Below the pieces are notes generated by a model. That model was given only the letters and a program-made list of their open reading frames with translations. It was not told the DNA's origin and searched no databases. A DNA stretch of 64,000 nucleotides from CAZJHX01 sp964545715. GTDB lineage: Bacteria > Myxococcota_A > UBA9042 > GCA-2863065. Made by a program: the position numbers and the translations under genes. Location: positions 1 to 64,000 of the forward strand of contig CAZJHX010000017.1 in the NCBI GenBank assembly GCA_964545715.1, in the 5' to 3' direction. Position 1 is the stretch's first letter. The number at the start of each line of letters is the position of its first letter. This document shows positions 49,201-56,353 of this stretch, piece by piece.

Positions 49201-51015
49201 CCTCGCAGTCGGGCACGCACTGGCACTGCCCCGCCGCGTTGCACGCAGAGCCGGCCTCGCAGTCGCCACAGCTGCCGCCGCAGCCGTTGCCGCCGCACTC
49301 TTTGCCGTCGCATTGCGCCTCGCAGCACTTGCCGTCGAAGCAGACGCCGTCGTCGCCACAGCCGGTGCCGTTGGCCAGAGGCGACCACAGGGTGCTGCTC
49401 TGTGCCGGGTCACACGACTCGCACGCGCTCTCAGGGTTGCCGGTGCCGGCGGTCACACAGGCGCCGGCGATGGCGCAGAAGCCCGCCTGGGCCACGAAGA
49501 GGCAGTTGCCGCCGTCGCAGCTGTCGTCGGTGCACGTCAGGCCGTCGTCACAGTCGCCGCAGCTGCCGCCGCACGTGTCGTCGCCGCACTCGAGCGTGTC
49601 GCACTGAGGCACGCAGGCGCACTGGAAGGTCTCGTCGCACGCAAAGCCGGTGCCGCACTCGCCGCAGCTGGCGTCGCAGCCATTGTCGCCGCAGGCTTTG
49701 CCGTCGCAGTCCGGCACGCAGTTGCACAGGCCGTCGTCCGAGCACTCGAAGCCGTCCTCGCAGGTCCCGCACTCGCCACCACAGGCGTTGTCGCCGCACT
49801 CTTTCTCCTCGCAGGCGGGCGCCGGGTCGCAGCAGGCGCCCTCGAAGCAGACATTGTCGCCGCCACAGGGCTCGCCATCGGCCAGCGCGGTCCAGGCGGC
49901 CTGATCCGCGGCGGGCTGACATGTGTTGCAGGGGTTGGTCGGATCCACGGTGCCGGATGGGGCGCACGCGCCGTCAAGCAGGCAGAAGAGCGACTGCACG
50001 GCGTTTACGCACCCGCCGTCCACACAGCTGTCGTCGGTACAGGCCAGCGCGTCATCGCAGCTGCCGCACTCGCCACCGCAACCATCGTCGCCGCACAGCT
50101 TGTCGTCGCACACAGGCGTGCACACGCACTGGCCGGCGTCATCGCACGCCGCGGGAGGCTCGCAAGTGCCGCACTGAGCACCACACCCGTCGTCACCGCA
50201 CACCTTGCCGTCGCAGGCCGGGGCGCACTCGCAGACGCCCGCCGCCGAGCAGGTCTCGTTGTCCAGGCACGCGCCGCACTCCCCACCGCACCCGTCGGGT
50301 CCACAGTTCTTGCCGTCACATTGCTGCTCGCAGCACGCGACCTCGGCGCCGACGATGTAGGGGCCGCCCGCACCATTGGCGCCCTCCACAGCGATGAAAT
50401 AGGTCACATCGGCCTGGGTGTCCAGGGTCACAGTGGCCACGCCTGCATCGTCGCCACGCGCCGCGGCGATGCAGGTGTCGGCCGCGCAGTCCGACAACAC
50501 GAGCAGGTCCAGCACCTGAGCGCCCGCGGCGGCCTGGTACGTCACCTTGACCGTCAGCTGACCGCTGCATCCGGACGTGAGCTGATAGACCAGCTCCGCG
50601 CCGCTGTGATCCGCGCCGCCCAGCTCGTTGCAGGTATAGCCGTCCAGCGCCGGCGTGCCGTCGTTGGTGTTGCCCTCGATCGGGCTGCCCGAAGCCAGGG
50701 TCGCGGCCGGCGCGCACGCCGGAACCGGGATGCACTCGCCCTGGTAGCAGACCTCGCCATCGGGGCAGTCCACGGCGGCGCAGAGATCGGGAGTCACATC
50801 CGCTTCAACGTCGTCCGGCGGCTGCTCGCCGTCCTTCTTGTCGTCGACGAAGCCATCGGTCTGAACGGTATCGGGCTGCCCGCCGGTGTCGTCTCCACCG
50901 GAGCCGGTGGTCGATGGAGTTTCCTCGGGACAGCCGAGCGTCAACAGGAAAATCAGCCGACCAGTACGGTCAGAGCAAGGCGCGTTTTGAGTTGGACCAC
51001 GAAGTGCGTCTCCAT
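40289..51015 (-). CDS. Giant Cys-rich/PPC-like repeat lipoprotein
   Basis: The frame runs leftward to TAG 40289-40291 and encodes about 3,575 residues from the probable ATG 51015. The leader METHFVVQLKTRLALTVLVG is in one frame and LIFLLTLGC (lipobox) in the next; a single missing C near 50950-50965 would join them. After a D/G linker come a divergent beta-sandwich and 16 Cys-rich repeats, then seven blocks each with two beta-sandwich modules of about 125 residues (start GDTCxNPFxVGALPFSGTGD; core FDSNLYVVTDCADI; end YYIIVDGFSNSS), separated by 1-5 Cys repeats. The Cys repeat is CxPxCxGKVCGDDGCGGSCG; 35 copies are present. The sandwich modules resemble pre-peptidase C-terminal (PPC) domains. 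Probably a surface fibre; function unknown. Confidence 0.85.
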
Positions 51016-51119
51016 TTTCAAAAAATCTTGAGGTGCGGAGGACGACTTTAGGCTTCTCGTGGCGCCTATTCAATGCACCACGTCTTCTTCTTGCCGCCGG
51101 CATGTGATAGTCGCGGCGT

Positions 51120-51857
51120 ATGTCATCGACAAAAAAGCTCTTCTTTGCGGTATGCATACTTTTCATGACCTCTGCCGGATGCAAAAAGGACGTACAGCGC
51201 CCCATCGCAACCCAGAAGGCGGACCCAGTGAAACCAGCAGATCCGGCCCCACCACAGAGCGCTCCTGAGGCTGCCCCGATCGCGGCGACCGCACCCCAGC
51301 CAACCGCCCCGAAGGCGACGCCGGCACCCGTGAATGAGTACGTGGAGATCGCTGTGCTGAAGGCGTGCCTCGCCAGTTCATCGGTCCCTGCGGACGCCCG
51401 GACCACCCGCGTGGCCGAGCTGATGAAGCGTCTTGAGGTCACCGACGCCGGCATGGCCGCGGCCATCGTCGCATATGCTGATGATGCGCAAACAAAGGCC
51501 CGCGTCGTGGCGCGCACCGACGCTGACCACTGCGCCCGGGAGGTGGCCGAGCCGGATGCGACACAACCCGCCGCACGGCCCGCTGCGAGCCCGGTCCCGA
51601 CGCGAAAGCACCGACCAAACGCGCAGACCCTCTATATTGAAGCCACGGCGCGCAAGCGGTGCCTCGCAGGCCAGGCGGATCTATCCGCGGCGGACCGCGA
51701 AGCCCGGCTCACCGCCTTTATGGCGACCGTCGGCCTGACGCAGGAGGCGCTGGCGGCCGCGGAGAAGAGCTTCGCGGAGGTGCCCGCTGTCGTGAACGCC
51801 ATCAAGGAGCGTACGAGCCCCGAGTCGTGCGCCAGAGAGCTCGCGCCCAGCCGCTAG
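51120..51857 (+). CDS. Lipoprotein with internally duplicated helical domain
   Basis: The signal MSSTKKLFFAVCILFMTSAGC ends in a lipobox. After a P/A-rich linker come two related helical segments. The first is YVEIAVLKACLASSSV to TDADHCAREV; the second is YIEATARKRCLAGQADLS to TSPESCARELA. Each has a Cys near its start and one in the final C-A-R-E, so each may form one disulfide. The duplication is clear in sequence; the family is not recognised. It diverges from the giant gene (105 bases between starts) and converges with the hydrolase through a shared stop-codon hairpin. Confidence 0.7.
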   Translation: MSSTKKLFFAVCILFMTSAGCKKDVQRPIATQKADPVKPADPAPPQSAPEAAPIAATAPQPTAPKATPAPVNEYVEIAVLKACLASSSVPADARTTRVAELMKRLEVTDAGMAAAIVAYADDAQTKARVVARTDADHCAREVAEPDATQPAARPAASPVPTRKHRPNAQTLYIEATARKRCLAGQADLSAADREARLTAFMATVGLTQEALAAAEKSFAEVPAVVNAIKERTSPESCARELAPSR

Positions 51858-51916
51858 GTGACCGGTGCCGAACGACGTCACGCCCCTCGCGGAGCCGTTT
51901 GGCACCAGTCACCTAG
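51854..51916. terminator. Convergent-gene hairpin spanning both stop codons
   Basis: Arms 51854-51869 and 51901-51916 pair in 15 of 16 positions. Both ends are CTAG, which supply TAG to the plus-strand gene (51855-51857) and to the minus-strand gene (51913-51915). It lacks a U tract, so it is a likely bidirectional terminator or RNA end-stabiliser. Confidence 0.5.
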
Positions 51917-52815
51917 ACGTCTTGGACCAGTCTCTCAATGATCCAGCCCGCGATCTCCTGCCAGACCGGCCGCATCGCGCCGTTCAAAACCAGGCCCATG
52001 TGGTCGATGCCCGGCGGGTCCCCGCTTTGTGCGCCGACCACCCGATGGGTGACCTCGGCTCTCGTCGCGTGATCCAGCCACAGCCGCGCGCACAGCGGGG
52101 TGCACATCCACGTATCGGCCGAGCCGACCACGCTGAGGATCGGCGTGGTGATGTGACTCATCTCGCGTAGATAGTCGTGGCGCCCGTCCGCGCTGCCCCA
52201 GCGGTCCCGACGCGCGTTTCGGACAAACTGCAAGACGTACGACAAGCCCTCGGTCTCGGTACCCTGCTTGTAGCGTTTTGCCGGAAAGCAGCCGTGCAGG
52301 CGGCTGACAGCGCCCCACGCCTCGAAGTTGGCGCGCTTGGCGGCCCACACCACCGAATCCGGCTCCAGGGTGGGGATCCACACGTTGCCGGCAAGGCTGA
52401 CCATCGCGTCCACGGGCAGGGTTCGATCGTAGGCCAACGCCGCCACGCCGCCGTGTCCGCCCAGACTGTGGCCCAGCAACGCCAGCGGCTGTTTCGGATA
52501 CGCCGCTTTGGCCGCCCGGACTGCCGCAGGAATGTCGCGCTGGATGATGTCGTCGTAGCTGGCGTCCACCTGGCGGCTCAGCTTGGGCAGGCTCTGTCCG
52601 TGGCCCCGAAAGTCGACCAGGATCGTCTCCAGGCCCGCCGCGGCCAGCACGCTGCCCAGCCCCTCGCCGGCCGGCCGATCGAGCGTGCGTCGCCCACAGA
52701 ACATCGCGTGGCCACAGACGACGACGCCGCGCCTGCGGCCTTTCGCCGGCAGCGTGGTCGTGGCAAGTCGACGCCCGTCAGCGGTCTCTATCTCGAGGAC
52801 TCGACCTTCTCCATG
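51913..52815 (-). CDS. Alpha/beta hydrolase
   Basis: The protein shows the alpha/beta-hydrolase order: GRRRGVVVCGHAMFCGRRTL, VDFRGHGQS, the nucleophile elbow LLGHSLGGHGG, Asp in VVGSADTWMC and His in GIDHMGLVLNG. No ATG or GTG start is visible near the domain beginning in this frame; the frame is open upstream across the oligoribonuclease gene, so the true start (perhaps a non-standard codon near 52791-52815) is not settled. It may be translationally coupled to orn. Substrate unknown. Confidence 0.7.
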   Translation of the reverse strand, partial: HGEGRVLEIETADGRRLATTTLPAKGRRRGVVVCGHAMFCGRRTLDRPAGEGLGSVLAAAGLETILVDFRGHGQSLPKLSRQVDASYDDIIQRDIPAAVRAAKAAYPKQPLALLGHSLGGHGGVAALAYDRTLPVDAMVSLAGNVWIPTLEPDSVVWAAKRANFEAWGAVSRLHGCFPAKRYKQGTETEGLSYVLQFVRNARRDRWGSADGRHDYLREMSHITTPILSVVGSADTWMCTPLCARLWLDHATRAEVTHRVVGAQSGDPPGIDHMGLVLNGAMRPVWQEIAGWIIERLVQDV

Positions 52816-53327
52816 TCGATGTAGCTCAGGTAGTACTTCAGCTCCGCGATGGACTCCCGGATATCGCCCAGCGCCCGGTGGTTGCCCTGCTTCGCCCGAA
52901 AAGCCAGCCCCAGGCGCTCGCGGAAGATCACCTTGTAGCTTGAGACGTCGACCAGGCGGTAATGAAGCTTCTCGGCGACCGTGGGCCAATATTCGCGGAT
53001 GAACTCGCGATCGGTCGCGATCGAGTTGCCGCACAAAACGGCCTGGCCGCTGCGAGGCCACCATTTGTCGAGCAGGCGCCGCAGCTCGTACTCGACCTCC
53101 GGCTCCGAGCGACCCGTCGCGACCGCGGCCGTCAGCCCGGACTGCGCGTGCTGATTGGTGCACCACTCGTCCATGGCGTCCAGCACGGCCTGCGGCTGAT
53201 TGATGATCGCCTCGTACGTATCCAGCTCGTTGAACTGCGCGTCCGTGACGATGGCCGCGACCTCGAGGATGCGACACTTCGAAACATCCAGACCGCTCAT
53301 CTCGAGGTCCAGCCAGAGAAGTCGCAT
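52788..53327 (-). CDS. orn: Oligoribonuclease
   Basis: ATG 53327 begins directly with the Exo I motif of DEDDh exonucleases (LLWLDLEMSGLD). Exo II is in GNSIATDREFI, and Exo III NHRALGDIRESI supplies His and Asp. The 179 residues match bacterial Orn, which degrades 2-5-nt RNAs to mononucleotides and is usually essential. The start follows immediately on the structured element (53328-53490), and the 3' end overlaps the hydrolase frame. Confidence 0.93.
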   Translation of the reverse strand: MRLLWLDLEMSGLDVSKCRILEVAAIVTDAQFNELDTYEAIINQPQAVLDAMDEWCTNQHAQSGLTAAVATGRSEPEVEYELRRLLDKWWPRSGQAVLCGNSIATDREFIREYWPTVAEKLHYRLVDVSSYKVIFRERLGLAFRAKQGNHRALGDIRESIAELKYYLSYIDMEKVESSR

Positions 53328-53490
53328 TAGGCGCCCTCGGGTATATTGGCACAGAACCGACGCGACGAGGCCGCGGCCAGATTGGGCGAAGGGCCCGAAG
53401 GGCAGGCTGGTGGCCTGCTCGAGGGTTCTGAGGCCAAGCTGGCCCGGCATCGTCGTGATCGGTTCATGCGAATTTCCCCGAGGGCGCCTA
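53328..53490 (+). ncRNA. Structured 163-nt palindromic element, copy B
   Basis: A perfect 14-base inverted repeat joins 53328-53341 and 53477-53490. Shared core motifs lie at the same offsets as in copy A (17062-17224): TGGCACAG, GGCCGCGG, GCTGGCCCGGC, CATGC and TTTCCCC. The inner stem AACCGA/TCGGTT replaces the CGTCGG/CCGGCG of copy A, a compensatory change, and the apical hairpin is GCAGGC-TGGTG-GCCTGC. It fills the gap between the ACBP gene and orn on the opposite strand; the right arm covers the ACBP stop. The RNA strand is not certain. Confidence 0.5.
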
Positions 53491-53739
53491 GGCCCCGAGC
53501 TCCTCGGCATATTCTACGTAGGCGTGCTTGGCGTCGTCCTGGCTCATGCCTTTGCGCGCGGCCCAGGCGTCGAACTTGGCGCGGCCACGAAAGTCCATCA
53601 TGCCCGGGCGCTTGCCCGTGGCGTCACCGAAGCTGGCCTGCTTGTACAGCCCGTACAGCTTCAAAAGAGTGGCGTCGCCCTGTTTCGGCAGCAGCTGCAA
53701 ACGGTCTTGCGCGTCTTGAAAAGCGGCATCGAGTTCCAT
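53488..53739 (-). CDS. Acyl-CoA-binding protein
   Basis: The 83-residue protein is all ACBP: LYGLYKQASFGD, TGKRPGMMDFRGRAKFDAWA and DDAKHAYVEYAEEL with the conserved Lys and Tyr ligands of acyl-CoA. ACBPs buffer long-chain acyl-CoA in the cytosol. They are common in eukaryotes and occur in scattered bacteria. GGGGGA precedes ATG 53739. Confidence 0.92.
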   Translation of the reverse strand: MELDAAFQDAQDRLQLLPKQGDATLLKLYGLYKQASFGDATGKRPGMMDFRGRAKFDAWAARKGMSQDDAKHAYVEYAEELGA

Positions 53740-53839
53740 CGAGAATCCCCCGGTCAGTCGTTCTACTCATGCTTTAAAAGCGGGCCGAAAGCTGCCACAT
53801 CTTGCGCCACCGCGCAATCATCCGGTAGAGCAGCCAGCC

Positions 53840-54613
53840 ATGCGGATCATCTCCTGGAACGTCAACGGCCTGCGCGCCATCTACCGCCACGGCTTCATGC
53901 GCTGGCTGAACCGCTGCGAGGCAGACATCGTGGCGCTGCAGGAGGTCCGCGCCCGCCGTGAACAGGTCCACAGCGAGCTCGCCCGCGCCAGGGGCTGGTT
54001 CACGCATATGACCGTCGCCGAGCGCAAGGGCTACAGCGGCGTCGGCCTGTTCGCGCGCTCGGACCCGGATCAGATCATCACCCAGCTCGGCGACCCCGGG
54101 TTCGACCCCGAGGCGCGCCTCCAGATCTCGCGATTCGGCGACCTCACAATTGCCAACGCCTACTTTCCAAACGGCAACGGCAAGGACCGCGACAACAGCC
54201 GCATCCCGTACAAGCTGGCGTTCTTCGAGGCCGTCTTCGACCACCTGGAGCCGGCGCGCGCCCGCGGCGACCAGATTCTGGTGATGGGCGACTTCAACAC
54301 CTCGCCGGCGGCCATCGACCTGGCGCGCCCGAAGCAGAACCTCAAGACCAGCGGCTTCACCCCGCCGGAGGTCGCTCACCTGAACGCCATCCTGGCCCGC
54401 GGCTGGACCGACACCTTCCGCCACCTGCACCCAGACGAGTCGGGCCACTATTCGTGGTGGTCGCAGCGCAAAGGCGTGCGCGAGAAGAACATCGGATGGC
54501 GGCTGGATCTCATCCTGGCGTCACCCGGCGTCATGCCGCGGCTTCAAGACGCCTTCATCCTCGCGAACATCAGGGGCTCCGACCACTGCCCCGTCGGTGT
54601 CGACATCGCCTGA
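53840..54613 (+). CDS. xthA: Exodeoxyribonuclease III (AP endonuclease)
   Basis: The 257 residues follow the Exo III/EEP family: SWNVNGLRAIYRHGF, LQEVRAR (catalytic Glu), GYSGVGLFAR, ANAYFPNGNGKDRDNSRIPY (Tyr), ILVMGDFNTSP (Asp, Asn), GWRLDLILAS and the terminal SDHCPVGVDI with Asp-His. It incises DNA at abasic sites and chews 3' ends. It diverges from the ACBP gene. Confidence 0.93.
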   Translation: MRIISWNVNGLRAIYRHGFMRWLNRCEADIVALQEVRARREQVHSELARARGWFTHMTVAERKGYSGVGLFARSDPDQIITQLGDPGFDPEARLQISRFGDLTIANAYFPNGNGKDRDNSRIPYKLAFFEAVFDHLEPARARGDQILVMGDFNTSPAAIDLARPKQNLKTSGFTPPEVAHLNAILARGWTDTFRHLHPDESGHYSWWSQRKGVREKNIGWRLDLILASPGVMPRLQDAFILANIRGSDHCPVGVDIA

Positions 54614-54711
54614 CAGTGCGGTAACACGTCAATACCTGGACCTGGGTCTGTTGTTGCGTCCACCGCGCTGGCCAATACTCGCGCCATCACAACAGAGGGA
54701 GAATCCAGACT

Positions 54712-55119
54712 GTGATTAAGCGACTCAGTGTTCTGATGGCAGTGGCCTTCTTGGCTGCCACTCTCATCCCCGCCACCGCCACGGCTGACAAGACGTGGAA
54801 GGTGGGTGACGCCTGCGAAGTGCAGTGGAAAGGCACCTGGTACAAGTCCAAAGTCCTCGAGATCAAGGACGGCAAGTACAAGATTCACTACGAAGGCTGG
54901 GACAAGAAGTGGGACGAGTGGGTCACGACCAAGCGCATGCGCGTCGCGACCGCCTGGAAAGTCGGGGACCTGTGCGAGGTCAAGTGGAAGGGCAAGTGGT
55001 ACAAGTCCAAGATCATTGAGGTGAAGGGCCCCAAGTACAAGATCCACTACGAAGGCTGGGGCAAAGAGTGGGACGAGTGGATCACGACCAAGCGCATGCG
55101 CGCGCTGGTCAAGAAGTAG
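54712..55119 (+). CDS. Secreted protein with two Tudor-knot (chromo-barrel) repeats
   Basis: Start GTG 54712 follows GGGAG and encodes a signal peptide (MIKRLSVLMAVAFLAATLIP). The mature protein is two near-identical 50-residue modules: WKVGDACEVQWKGTWYKSKV then YKIHYEGWDKKWDEWVTTKR, and the same again with small changes. This is the Tudor-knot/MRG chromo-barrel pattern known from chromatin and RNA-binding proteins of eukaryotes, here in an exported protein. The ligand is unknown. Confidence 0.8.
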   Translation: MIKRLSVLMAVAFLAATLIPATATADKTWKVGDACEVQWKGTWYKSKVLEIKDGKYKIHYEGWDKKWDEWVTTKRMRVATAWKVGDLCEVKWKGKWYKSKIIEVKGPKYKIHYEGWGKEWDEWITTKRMRALVKK

Positions 55120-55134
55120 GGCTGGTCTGACCGC

Positions 55135-56319
55135 CTACAGCTCGTAGTCGTTGTTGTACTGGACCAGCAGGCCGTTGCGGTCAAACAGCCAGATGTTGTC
55201 CGGGTCCTGCGCGAACAGACCGACGTAGTTCAGATCGGTGCTCTCCGGCGGGACGACCTGGTCGCTGGGCCAGGCATCGCCGAACTGGGTCTTCTTCGGG
55301 GTCTTGGTCTCCACGACCTGCCAGGCGGTACCGTCGAAGCGGCGGACCTTGCCCACGTTACCGGCTACGATCACGTCGTCTTTGCTGAAGCCCCACACGG
55401 CATTAAACGGGGTCGGGCCAAACCAGTTGGAGTCCTGGAAGGTCCAGGTGCCGGAGCCGTCGCGATAGGCGATCTTGCCGTTGTTGCCCACGGCCCAGAT
55501 GTTGTCGGGATCGGCGCCCCACACGGCTTTGGCGCTGAAGCCCTTGTTGTTTTCGGGCGTGCCCGGCGGGTCCTCCGGGATGGCCTCCGAGACCCACTCA
55601 CCCGGGGTCGTGGACGTCATCAGCACGTTGTCGCCGACCGTCACCAGCGTGTCGCCCATGCCCCAGATGTCTTCCAGCGTGCCCTCCACGCCCTCGACGG
55701 ACTCGTCGGTCCACACCGTGTTGTCCAGGCGGTGGATCGAGCCCTGCACGCCGACCACAAACAGCGTAGGCAGGTCCTTCATCCACACGCCGCGCAGGTT
55801 CGGCGCTTCGATGACATCGACGCTCTGCCAGTTGTTGCTGCCGGCCCACTTCCAGACCTGGCCGGAGTCGCCGACGGCGGCCATGAGGTCGTCGTTGATC
55901 ACATTGCAGTCGCGGATGGTCTCGGAGACGGTCAGGTCCTGGTTGCGCCAGGTCTTGCCTTCGCGGATGCGGAAGATGCCGTCCTCGCCGCAGAAGTAAA
56001 TGCGCAGCCCCTCGGCGTCCTGGAAACCGTCGAACGCGTGCAGGTTGTTGCCGGCCACAACGCTGGGCACGTCGATATCCACTGTCCACTCGTTCTCCTG
56101 GCCGCCGGTGCCGCCAGTGTCCGTGGTGTCACCCGTCGTATCCGTGGTGTCGCCCGTGTCGCCGGTGTCCGTCGTGTCACCCGTGGTGGTGGTGTCGCCT
56201 GTGGTCGTGTCGTCGTCGTTGTTGCCGCCACCTGTCGGCGCGGGACTGCAGCACCAGAGCAACGGGACGACCAGAACGCTGAGTAGCCATGTTCGCTTCA
56301 TCCGGTGGACTGTAGACAT
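55135..56319 (-). CDS. Lipoprotein with T/D linker and beta-propeller
   Basis: ATG 56319 has GAGG upstream; ATG 56301 (MKRTWLLSVLVVPLLWCC) is an internal alternative. Lipobox LWCC is followed by a T/D/G repeat linker (TTTGDTTTTGDTTDTGDTGD) and a domain with repeats of the form 'IWAVGNNGKIAYRDGSGTWT' and 'VIVAGNVGKVRRFDGTAW', resembling Ycf48-like or sialidase-type propeller blades. Function unknown. It is divergent from the S9 peptidase with 34 bases between starts. Confidence 0.7.
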   Translation of the reverse strand: MSTVHRMKRTWLLSVLVVPLLWCCSPAPTGGGNNDDDTTTGDTTTTGDTTDTGDTGDTTDTTGDTTDTGGTGGQENEWTVDIDVPSVVAGNNLHAFDGFQDAEGLRIYFCGEDGIFRIREGKTWRNQDLTVSETIRDCNVINDDLMAAVGDSGQVWKWAGSNNWQSVDVIEAPNLRGVWMKDLPTLFVVGVQGSIHRLDNTVWTDESVEGVEGTLEDIWGMGDTLVTVGDNVLMTSTTPGEWVSEAIPEDPPGTPENNKGFSAKAVWGADPDNIWAVGNNGKIAYRDGSGTWTFQDSNWFGPTPFNAVWGFSKDDVIVAGNVGKVRRFDGTAWQVVETKTPKKTQFGDAWPSDQVVPPESTDLNYVGLFAQDPDNIWLFDRNGLLVQYNNDYEL

Positions 56320-56353
56320 TGACACTCGCCTCGGCAAGTCGTACGCAGGCGGG

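Noticed and set aside
40289..50330. CRISPR array in the giant gene
   Set aside because: The recurring DNA units are coding repeats in frame with no conserved direct repeat plus unique spacer pattern.
53328..53490. 6S RNA
   Set aside because: The length and single long hairpin are suggestive and GGGCCAG occurs on one strand, but two copies and a fully paired core do not fit the central-bubble structure; kept as unknown pending an Rfam search.
56000..56353. Upstream extension of the S9 peptidase frame to 56000
   Set aside because: The extension is antisense to the lipoprotein at 55135-56319; ATG 56354 has a ribosome site and a signal peptide.
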